Origin: Methylococcales bacterium
Lineage (GTDB): Bacteria > Pseudomonadota > Gammaproteobacteria > Methylococcales > Methylomonadaceae
Direction: 5' to 3'
NCBI GenBank assembly: GCA_009692395.1
Contig: SHZG01000171.1
Location: forward strand, 1-5,170
DNA: 5,170 bases
Numbering within the stretch: the first letter of the stretch is position 1; every line of letters begins with the position of its first letter. The notes below the pieces were generated by a model that worked only from the letters and a program-made list of their open reading frames with translations, was not told the DNA's origin and made no database searches. Shown in pieces: positions 1-5,170 of the stretch. Both the position numbers and the translations under genes were made by a program.

Positions 1-74
1 GTTGCATTGCGTCCTGACTTGCCCATCTGGTTACTTTTACAGAATGGACAGGTGATTTCTTGGTAGCAGCTCAT
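1..74 (-). CDS. IS1-family InsA-like transposase, N-terminal fragment (runs off left edge)
   Basis: Reading the minus strand from the ATG at 74 gives 24 residues, MSCYQEITCPFCKSNQ followed by MGKSGRNA, before the window ends. The CPxC pair (residues 9-12), then a short polar stretch and GKSGRNA, resembles the N-terminal zinc-finger part of IS1 InsA proteins (CPxC, later GxQRY and a second CxxC). The second cysteine pair would lie outside the window. In IS1 elements InsA binds the terminal repeats and is fused to the InsB catalytic part by frameshifting; that is family knowledge, not visible here. No good ribosome binding site precedes the ATG. The IS end should lie a few tens of bases beyond 74, but I cannot recognise the terminal inverted repeat. 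A 9-base direct repeat (GTGATTTTA at 93-101 and 110-118) sits in this zone. The family call rests on a short peptide. Confidence 0.68.
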   Translation of the reverse strand, partial: MSCYQEITCPFCKSNQMGKSGRNA

Positions 75-109
75 AAGGTCTTTTAAGTAAGTGTGATTTT
101 ATTCTGCCC

Positions 110-295
110 GTGATTTTAATCTATCATCACAGATTTAACCCACTACCGATTTGTGATGTCAAAGCTCCGTACTTTGATAATTCAGCCACTGCCACGGAGC
201 AAGCAGAAAGCATGATGTCACTGATCCCAACATTGAAAGTTAAAAATCATAAGGATTTTCCTACGCAGGTTTTTGTTAAAGAGCGCGGTAAATAA
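110..295 (+). CDS. hypothetical short ORF, possibly the 3' remnant of a gene cut by the adjacent IS
   Basis: A 61-codon frame runs from a GTG at 110 to TAA at 293-295. The same frame is open back to a stop at 74-76, which is already next to or within the IS1-like element. No ribosome binding site precedes the GTG, so 110 is only the first formal start; ATG codons occur at 212 and 215. The product is hydrophilic, has no membrane segment, and ends in a basic tail (VKERGK). I do not recognise it. Its codons look unremarkable, and the opposite strand has no competing long frame. Lying between an IS transposase start and a converging gene, it may be the C-terminal remnant of a gene interrupted by the IS, or a chance frame. 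A native small protein is less likely given the poor start. Confidence 0.3.
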   Translation: MILIYHHRFNPLPICDVKAPYFDNSATATEQAESMMSLIPTLKVKNHKDFPTQVFVKERGK

Positions 296-344
296 AAGTG
301 ACAATTTTTCGTGTTGTGCGTGAATGATGCGTAACATCGGTTAG

Positions 345-1607
345 TTAGTTTCCCTGATAAAGCGGGATTGCCGCTATCCGCTCATCAATTTTTTTCGACA
401 GTTCTTGATAAGCGACGCTGTCAATTGATTCATACCGACTTTTAAAATCCGCTTCATTCATTTTTTCAGGAAAATCCCTTGGGTCGGGCATAAAGTCGGT
501 GTAATCCTTTATCTTCGTCATAGCAAGTTGTAGCTTACGCGCACTTTCAGGGCTGAATGTGGCTAGTTCACCAAACCGCGTGCCTGCTTTATCAGCGGCT
601 AAATCAACAAAGCTAAATCCGCTGCCGCTTTGTGCGTCGCTTAATTCTTTTTCTTCACCAACAACTTTGGCAACTTGGTCATCAACCGATGCGGTTAGTG
701 CCGCAGAACCAATAAAGTGCTGTGCTAAATCACTACGTTTGTATAAAAAAGCCACATATTGTTTGCCTTGCGTGGGTTTTGATGGCGGCAAAAATTGCTT
801 AATCTCTTTTTTGTTGACGTAATTATTAACCGAGATAATGACTAGCCTGTTTTCTGCGAGGGCATTGTCAAGCGTAGAGCGTGAATAAGCGATTTCAAAT
901 AACGGTTTTAATAAGTCCGCTAGCGATAACCGCCATTCGCTATTATGATGGCTAACAATATCGGCTATTTTTTGTTGGTAAATATTAAGCGCGGCACTGT
1001 TATCCGTCCGTGTTAAGACATTTCGCGTCTGTATCAAGGTGTTAAGGTTAGAAAAATAAGTAATGGTTATTTTTTCGACCTCAATTTTAATGCCTTGTAT
1101 TGGGTGAGTGGCTAAGATGAAATAGTTATTCAGTCCACTATATTTAATAGCAGTACTAATCATAAAACCTGAGATTTTTGCAGGTATTAATAATTTTCCT
1201 GCTTTAAATTTGGTAATAGTCGGTAGTTGACTACCTTCTTCATTCCCTAATCTCAAGGTAACATTTAAATATTTACCCAATCTGTTAGTGGGCAAGGTGG
1301 TCGTTACTACAAATTTTAGTTTATTTTCTTTCAGTGAAATTTGCACCACGCTTTTACTGTAGCGATTTAATAAATAATTAGCCGCAAGATTAAGATCAGC
1401 GTGACTTAATTCAATGGTAGCAATTTCATCAGGTTTGGTTTTAGCTCCTTCATGCAGAATTTTTTTCGCTCTAATAATATCATCACGCGTTAGCGACCAA
1501 TCTAATTCAAGCTCTGGGGTGTCGCTGACACCAAAAACAAGCAATAGAGTACAAAGCAGTATTAATGCACACAGTAACACTAGAAAAATGCGTAATAAAC
1601 TTTTCAT
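345..1607 (-). CDS. membrane-anchored protein of unknown function, VanZ/YfiM-like motif near the C-terminus
   Basis: This encodes 420 residues from the ATG at 1607. An upstream in-frame ATG at 1682 would add 25 residues and overlap ppx. I prefer 1607 because the product then begins with a typical anchor: MKSLLR, then a hydrophobic helix at about residues 5-27. There is no lipobox, so it probably stays in the inner membrane with residues 30-420 in the periplasm (inference). Residues 30-270 are mixed alpha/beta with no motif I know. Residues 293-346 show spaced polar landmarks: D293, H297-F298, G317, K320-E321, D324, GFSF at 330-333, D335-L336, D339, G342, G346. This order recalls VanZ/YfiM-type sequences (D..HF, G..KE..D, FS..DL.AD..G...G) but without clear membrane helices between them. 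The C-terminal 60 residues are charged and helical. It starts 10 bases after the ppx stop with no clear ribosome binding site, so co-transcription and perhaps coupled translation are likely. No terminator hairpin was found downstream. Confidence 0.88.
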   Translation of the reverse strand: MKSLLRIFLVLLCALILLCTLLLVFGVSDTPELELDWSLTRDDIIRAKKILHEGAKTKPDEIATIELSHADLNLAANYLLNRYSKSVVQISLKENKLKFVVTTTLPTNRLGKYLNVTLRLGNEEGSQLPTITKFKAGKLLIPAKISGFMISTAIKYSGLNNYFILATHPIQGIKIEVEKITITYFSNLNTLIQTRNVLTRTDNSAALNIYQQKIADIVSHHNSEWRLSLADLLKPLFEIAYSRSTLDNALAENRLVIISVNNYVNKKEIKQFLPPSKPTQGKQYVAFLYKRSDLAQHFIGSAALTASVDDQVAKVVGEEKELSDAQSGSGFSFVDLAADKAGTRFGELATFSPESARKLQLAMTKIKDYTDFMPDPRDFPEKMNEADFKSRYESIDSVAYQELSKKIDERIAAIPLYQGN

Positions 1608-1617
1608 GAGGTGTGGC

Positions 1618-3120
1618 TTAACAAAACTCCAGTTTGTATCCAGCGGCTTTAAGATACTCTGCCTCTTGCAGTAAATCAGCATAAGTGAGCGGTGATTGAC
1701 TCAGGCTAGCGGCAGAAAATTTGAGATTAATAGTGGCTTTGTTCATCGCTATTTTAAAGGCAGGCAATGGTTGTTCATCACGGTTGCGATGTAACAAAAT
1801 GGCTAACCGTAACATAAGCGTTAGCACTATTGCCTGTTTATTCCAAGGCGCGGGTAAGTTAATAAAAAGCGCGGGGGTAAATTTACGGCGATGCAAGCGG
1901 ACAATCGTTGATAATAGAATTTGGTCTTGCCGAGAAAACCCCGCTAAATCACCATTTTCAATGAGATAAGCACTGTGTTTGTGGTATTGATTGTGCGCAA
2001 TATCAATGCCTATTTCATGTAAGTCGGCAGCCCACAGTAAAAACTGCGCCGCGTTTTCGTCTTTAGCCCAACTGGCTTTTTTGCTTAACTGCGCAAGCAA
2101 GGTGTTCAACGTTTGTTTAATACGCGTGGCGTGGTCTTCATCGGTGCGATAACGCTTAGCTAACAGTTGTACGGTACTCGCCCGCACATCATGATTATCC
2201 AATCGCCCTAATAAGTCTTGTATCAAACCTTCGCGTAACGCGCCGTCAGACACGGTCATTTGCTCAATGCCTAGGCTCTTAAAGGTGGCGTAAACAATAG
2301 CAACGCCACCAACAAACACGGGTAGCCGCTCTGTATCGAGTTCTGGCAAACAAAGCAGTGCGTTAATATGAGTACATTGATTAATGCGCGTCACTAATAA
2401 CTCTAAACCTGCTTTAGTAATGCCGTTATTGCTCCAGTTTTTAGCTTTTAATACTTTAGCAATAGAACGTAAACTACCCGATGCACCAATCGCTTGATCC
2501 CAATTACCGCGCTGAAATTTTTTCTGGAATGGCTCTAGTTGTTGTTGCGCAAATAACACGGCTTCGGTAAACGCATTTTTGGCAATCACACCGTCTTTAA
2601 AAAACCGATTACTAACGGTTACACAGCCCATGTTAAGGCTTTCTTTGTCTTGAGGGGTGTTATCCATACCAATAATGTATTCCGTGCTACCACCCCCTAT
2701 ATCCATCACTAAACGCAATTGCGCCTGACTGCCTAAACTGTAAGCCACGCCCAAATAAATTAAGCGGGCTTCTTCTATACCCGAAATAATATGAATAGGA
2801 TGATTCAAGACTTGTTCTGCTTGGGTAAGAAACAGTTCTGCGTTTTTAGCGGTACGCAAGGTATTGGTGCCGACAATTAGCACACTACCCAGCGGAAAGT
2901 GCCGTATGCGTTGCCCAAATTTTTCCAAACAAGCTAAGGCTCTGTCTTGAGTAGTAATGTCCAGCATATCGTCTTGATTTAAGCCAGAAGCCAGTCTAAC
3001 GGTTTCTTTCAGGCGGTCGATAGTCTGTAATTTACCGTCTTTTAGACTACAAACAATCATGTGAAAACTATTAGAACCTAAGTCAACCGCCGCAACAATT
3101 TCGGGTATTTTATTCAACAC
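1618..3120 (-). CDS. ppx: exopolyphosphatase, Ppx/GppA family
   Basis: This is a 500-residue cytoplasmic phosphatase that removes terminal phosphates from polyphosphate; some relatives (GppA) act on pppGpp. The N-terminal half is an ASKHA (actin-like) fold: phosphate-binding loop 1 AAVDLGSNSFHM (residues 10-21), SGIEEARLIYLG (113-124) with E117 matching the catalytic Glu121 of E. coli Ppx, loop 2 DIGGGSTE (140-147) with D140 and E147 matching Asp143 and Glu150, then GASGS (212-216) and SDGALREG (291-298). The C-terminal half is HD-like helical, with WAADLHEIG (363-371) and YHKHSAYLIEN (379-389), as in full-length Ppx (513 residues in E. coli) rather than short Ppx2 types. The start is GTG at 3120; an in-frame TAA lies 12 bases upstream, which rules out a longer protein. 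A weak CGGA lies about 6 bases before the start. Details match Ppx better than GppA from memory, but this is not proof of substrate. No ppk is in the window. The next gene follows after 10 bases. Confidence 0.95.
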   Translation of the reverse strand: MLNKIPEIVAAVDLGSNSFHMIVCSLKDGKLQTIDRLKETVRLASGLNQDDMLDITTQDRALACLEKFGQRIRHFPLGSVLIVGTNTLRTAKNAELFLTQAEQVLNHPIHIISGIEEARLIYLGVAYSLGSQAQLRLVMDIGGGSTEYIIGMDNTPQDKESLNMGCVTVSNRFFKDGVIAKNAFTEAVLFAQQQLEPFQKKFQRGNWDQAIGASGSLRSIAKVLKAKNWSNNGITKAGLELLVTRINQCTHINALLCLPELDTERLPVFVGGVAIVYATFKSLGIEQMTVSDGALREGLIQDLLGRLDNHDVRASTVQLLAKRYRTDEDHATRIKQTLNTLLAQLSKKASWAKDENAAQFLLWAADLHEIGIDIAHNQYHKHSAYLIENGDLAGFSRQDQILLSTIVRLHRRKFTPALFINLPAPWNKQAIVLTLMLRLAILLHRNRDEQPLPAFKIAMNKATINLKFSAASLSQSPLTYADLLQEAEYLKAAGYKLEFC

Positions 3121-3148
3121 GAGTAATCCGTTTTATTTATGAAGCAAC

Positions 3149-3161
3149 TTTATCTGATAAA
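3149..3161. repeat. short perfect palindrome in the ppx leader
   Basis: TTTATC-T-GATAAA is a perfect 6-base inverted repeat around one central base, centred about 35 bases upstream of the ppx GTG. Its size and place would suit an operator or a promoter part, but AT-rich palindromes of this length arise easily by chance and I know no regulator with this site. I found no convincing sigma-70 promoter for ppx or for yadG in the intergenic region. Confidence 0.25.
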
Positions 3162-3176
3162 ATCGCTGGTGTTTTT

Positions 3177-3268
3177 CGTAGGTTGAGTTAGCTGTGAGTT
3201 TGTCGAACAGCGTAACCCAACAGTCATCGTAAAGACGTTGGGTTACGCTAACGCTAACCCAACCTACG
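3177..3268. repeat. REP-like doublet (BIME-like): two inverted GTAG-headed hairpin units
   Basis: The outer arms, 3177-3192 and 3253-3268, are inverted repeats matching at 15 of 16 bases. The inner arms, 3209-3221 and 3237-3249, match perfectly over 13 bases. Read as REP units, unit A (plus) has GTAG at 3178-3181, GTTGAGTTA (3182-3190) paired with TAACCCAAC (3213-3221; 8 of 9), and an extra stem GCTGT (3191-3195) with ACAGC (3207-3211). Unit B (minus) has GTAG at 3267-3264, GTTGGGTTA (3263-3255) paired perfectly with TAACCCAAC (3245-3237), and a 9-base loop. The heads face outward and 15 bases separate the units. A GTAG head followed by an imperfect palindrome is the hallmark of REPs mobilised by RAYT (TnpA-REP, Y1 transposase) proteins; that is family knowledge, and no RAYT gene is in this window. 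It fills most of the space between two divergent genes, so it is not a simple transcription terminator. Confidence 0.8.
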
Positions 3269-3319
3269 GATGAACGGGTAATTTAACTTATTTAAAGGCT
3301 ATCGTTAAGTGATAATTTT

Positions 3320-4231
3320 ATGAAAGCACTATCTCTTTGTAATCTGCGTAAAACATATAGCAAGGGTTTTGAGGCATTAAAAGGCATTGATTTGACTGTC
3401 GAGGAAGGTGATTTTTTTGCTCTGTTAGGGCCTAATGGCGCAGGAAAATCCACTGCTATCGGCATTATTAGCTCATTAGTCACCGCCTCTAGCGGTTCAG
3501 TCAGTGTCTTTGGATATGATTTAAACACCGAACGCGATCTCGCTAAAAGTTGTATTGGTCTTGTACCACAAGAAGTGAATTTTAATCAGTTCGATACGGC
3601 AAAAAGCATCGTCCTCAATCAAGCAGGTTATTACGGATTGCCGCGCAAACTCGCGTTACAGCGCACTGAACACTGTCTTAAGCAAATGGATTTGTGGGAT
3701 AAACGCGACACCATTTCCAGACGTTTATCAGGCGGTATGAAACGCCGTGTCATGATTGCCCGCGCAATGGTACACGCGCCTAGGCTGTTAATTCTCGATG
3801 AACCTACCGCAGGCGTAGACATCGAAATTCGCCGTTCGATGTGGAAAATGATGCAGGAAGTGAATCAACAAGGCACAACCATTATTTTAACCACCCATTA
3901 TTTAGAAGAAGCGGAAAGTCTGTGTCGCAATATTGCCATTATTGATGAAGGACGCATTGTGGAACATTCCGACATGGCAAGTTTATTAGCGCGACTGCAT
4001 ATTGACCATTTTATTCTCGATTTAGCAGATCCATTAACCGCCGCACCTATTATTGACGGTTGCCAGATTGAATTAGTGTCTGACAAAGTATTAAATGTCG
4101 CTATTCCTAAAGAAATCGGGCTTAATCATTTATTTAATCAATTAACTGCCCAGAATATTCAAGTCATGAGTTTAAAAAATAAAACCAATCGCTTAGAGCA
4201 GTTATTTATGGATTTGGTGACAGCCAAATGA
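3320..4231 (+). CDS. yadG: ABC-2 type transporter ATP-binding protein YadG
   Basis: This 303-residue nucleotide-binding subunit powers an ABC-2 exporter with YadH on the inner face of the cytoplasmic membrane. All ATPase motifs are intact: Walker A GPNGAGKST (37-45), Q-loop Q84 in LVPQE, signature LSGGMKRR (136-143), Walker B LLILD (156-160) with catalytic E161, D-loop AGVD (164-167), and H-loop H193 in TTHYLEEAE. After the ATPase core, residues about 228-303 form a small extra domain ending in NRLEQLFMDLV, as in E. coli YadG (308 residues). Long stretches such as GIISSLV and RRSMW agree with YadG from memory. The ATG at 3320 puts the first strand (LSLCNLRKTY) right at the N-terminus; a weak AAGTGA lies about 7 bases upstream. 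The substrate of YadGH is not established, and relatives include drug and polysaccharide exporters. The gene overlaps yadH by four bases. Confidence 0.95.
   Translation: MKALSLCNLRKTYSKGFEALKGIDLTVEEGDFFALLGPNGAGKSTAIGIISSLVTASSGSVSVFGYDLNTERDLAKSCIGLVPQEVNFNQFDTAKSIVLNQAGYYGLPRKLALQRTEHCLKQMDLWDKRDTISRRLSGGMKRRVMIARAMVHAPRLLILDEPTAGVDIEIRRSMWKMMQEVNQQGTTIILTTHYLEEAESLCRNIAIIDEGRIVEHSDMASLLARLHIDHFILDLADPLTAAPIIDGCQIELVSDKVLNVAIPKEIGLNHLFNQLTAQNIQVMSLKNKTNRLEQLFMDLVTAK
4216..4220 (+). promoter_or_regulatory. probable ribosome binding site of yadH, inside the yadG 3' end
   Basis: GGTGA lies 7 bases before the yadH ATG, within the last codons of yadG. Together with the ATGA start/stop overlap at 4228-4231, it supports coupled translation of the two subunits, giving matched amounts of ATPase and permease. 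Confidence 0.5.
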
Positions 4232-4992
4232 ATTACTCTATCGCATTTAAAACTATTGTTAAAAAAGAAATTTATCGCTTTATTCGTATTTGGCCACAAA
4301 CCTTATTACCGCCTGCGATTAGCACGACCTTATATTTTTTGATTTTCGGCAAACTCATCGGCGACCGTATTGGTATGATTAACGGTGCGAGTTATATGGA
4401 TTATATTGTGCCAGGTATTATTATCATGTCGGTCATCAGTCATTCTTACGCCAATGTCGTGTCGTCTTTGTATTCAACTAAATTTCAGCGTAATATTGAA
4501 GAGTTATTAGTCGCGCCTGTCCCCAATTGGATAATTTTGAGTGGCTATATTAGCGGTGGGATTATTCGTGGCTTATTAGTTGGTATAGTGGTAGCACTCA
4601 TCTCATTATTATTTTCTGATTTTGCAGTACATAACGTGACCATTGCTTTAGTTACTGCTCTTTTAACAGCAACATTATTTTCCTTAGCAGGTTTTATTAA
4701 CGCCATCTTGGCAGAAAGTTTTGATGATATTTCTATTATTCCTAACTTTGTATTAACGCCATTAAGCTATTTGGGCGGCGTATTTTATTCAGTCGATATG
4801 CTGCCGCCGATTTGGCAGACTCTTTCAATGGGTAATCCAATTTTGTATATGGTCAATGCGTTTAGATATGGTTTGATTGGGGTCAGTGATATTGATATTC
4901 AACTGACTGTTATTATTACAGGGGGCTTTATCGTCACCTTGGTGGCATTGTGTTTGTATTTATTACATAAAGGGATTGGTATTAAAAACTAA
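4228..4992 (+). CDS. yadH: ABC-2 type transporter permease YadH
   Basis: This 254-residue inner-membrane permease pairs with YadG; an active exporter would contain two copies of each. Six hydrophobic segments can be seen at about residues 24-42, 59-79, 103-130, 137-163, 170-190 and 226-247, the usual ABC-2 membrane layout. Landmarks are the amphipathic N-terminal stretch (KKEIYRFIRIWPQTL), YIVPGIIIMSVI (59-70), KFQRNIEELLVAPVP (85-99), which includes the likely coupling region, SFDDISIIPNFVLTPLSYLGG (164-184), and NPILYMVNAFRYG (203-215). These match E. coli YadH (256 residues) nearly without gaps from memory. The start ATG overlaps the yadG TGA. The natural C-terminus (HKGIGIKN) appears complete, so the IS material to the right has not cut the gene. 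No rho-independent terminator is visible between 4993 and 5048. Confidence 0.95.
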   Translation: MNYSIAFKTIVKKEIYRFIRIWPQTLLPPAISTTLYFLIFGKLIGDRIGMINGASYMDYIVPGIIIMSVISHSYANVVSSLYSTKFQRNIEELLVAPVPNWIILSGYISGGIIRGLLVGIVVALISLLFSDFAVHNVTIALVTALLTATLFSLAGFINAILAESFDDISIIPNFVLTPLSYLGGVFYSVDMLPPIWQTLSMGNPILYMVNAFRYGLIGVSDIDIQLTVIITGGFIVTLVALCLYLLHKGIGIKN

Positions 4993-5048
4993 TCAATAAT
5001 ATGTTCTTCTGAATCTATATTACCTAAATTCACACGATTACCCACAAC

Positions 5049-5170
5049 TCAATCAGAGTTAGCATAAACCGCCCTAGCGATTTCGATACCGAAAGCGTAA
5101 TGCCTGACTTTTTCCATGCCTTCCCATAAGGTTTTAGCACCTGGGAAGCCATCACTTTTTCTACCTAAGA
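5049..5170 (-). CDS. IS4-family (Tn5/IS50-like) transposase, C-terminal fragment (runs off right edge)
   Basis: The minus strand from the right edge gives 39 residues, LGRKSDGFPGAKTLWEGMEK then VRHYAFGIEIARAVYANSD, ending at TGA (5049-5051). The pattern LGRKSDGxPGxKTLWxGxxK is typical of the C-terminal dimerisation part of Tn5-like transposases; Tn5 itself ends with a comparable ARLGGF...WGALWEGW...DGF segment. The catalytic DDE core would lie beyond the window, so integrity cannot be judged. After the TGA the frame stays open for 19 more codons to a TAG at 4989-4991 that overlaps the yadH stop. This is most likely the IS terminal sequence and flank, though a tail lost to a point mutation cannot be excluded. 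The IS end should fall between 4993 and 5048, but I cannot identify its terminal inverted repeat from one end. Confidence 0.75.
   Translation of the reverse strand, partial: LGRKSDGFPGAKTLWEGMEKVRHYAFGIEIARAVYANSD

Noticed and set aside
1..66. Plus-strand open frame from the left edge to TAG at 64-66, which could be read as the end of a gene
   Set aside because: It lies opposite the InsA-like frame, which has a recognisable zinc-finger motif and its own ATG; the plus-strand peptide resembles nothing I know.
296..344. Terminator between the converging frames (GATG...CATC, 4-base stem)
   Set aside because: The stem is too short and no T-run follows it.
559..822. Plus-strand open frame of 87 codons inside the 345-1607 gene
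   Set aside because: It is antisense to a longer frame with a membrane anchor and a motif-like region, with low-complexity content and no start signal.
1608..1682. Longer start (ATG at 1682) for the protein following ppx
   Set aside because: It would overlap the ppx 3' end by 65 bases and place 25 polar residues before a clear N-terminal membrane anchor; the ATG at 1607 fits better.
3237..3263. Hairpin GTTGGGTTA / TAACCCAAC as a rho-independent terminator
   Set aside because: No T-run follows on either strand and both flanking genes start, not end, here; the GTAG-headed paired layout fits a REP doublet.
3269..3319. GATAAT at 3311-3316 as a -10 box for yadG
   Set aside because: It lies only 3 bases before the ATG, and no plausible -35 is correctly spaced.

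Overview
The window looks like a piece of a moderately AT-rich gammaproteobacterial chromosome. The two ABC transporter proteins match my memory of Escherichia coli YadG and YadH almost end to end, and the phosphatase reads like E. coli Ppx. The REP-like repeat (GTAG plus a GTTGGGTTA / TAACCCAAC palindrome) is, from memory, a type common in environmental gammaproteobacteria such as Methylococcales and Thiotrichales. The genus is inference; nothing in the window fixes it.

Layout. Positions 1-74 (minus) hold the first codons of an IS1-family InsA-like transposase running off the left edge. Positions 110-295 (plus) hold a short open frame starting near the IS flank, possibly the tail of a gene cut by that IS. 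Positions 345-1607 (minus) encode an unrecognised 420-residue membrane-anchored protein, placed 10 bases downstream of ppx (1618-3120, minus), so the two probably form an operon. A 199-base divergent intergenic region follows. It holds a pair of inverted REP-like hairpins (3177-3268) and a small perfect palindrome (3149-3161). yadG (3320-4231) and yadH (4228-4992) lie on the plus strand, share an ATGA overlap, and encode the ATPase and permease of an ABC-2 exporter. From 5049 to the right edge (minus) is the C-terminal end of a Tn5/IS4-type transposase.

How the parts work together. Ppx is expected to degrade polyphosphate in the cytoplasm. The protein encoded after it is probably held in the inner membrane with most of its mass in the periplasm, and it carries a motif in its last third that recalls VanZ/YfiM-like proteins. 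YadG and YadH form a separate export unit with unknown substrate. The segment is a conserved core block with IS material on both sides and a REP doublet in its middle.

No CRISPR array, RNA gene, toxin-antitoxin pair or defence system was seen. The points most worth checking are the REP doublet between divergent genes and the uncharacterised protein coupled to ppx.
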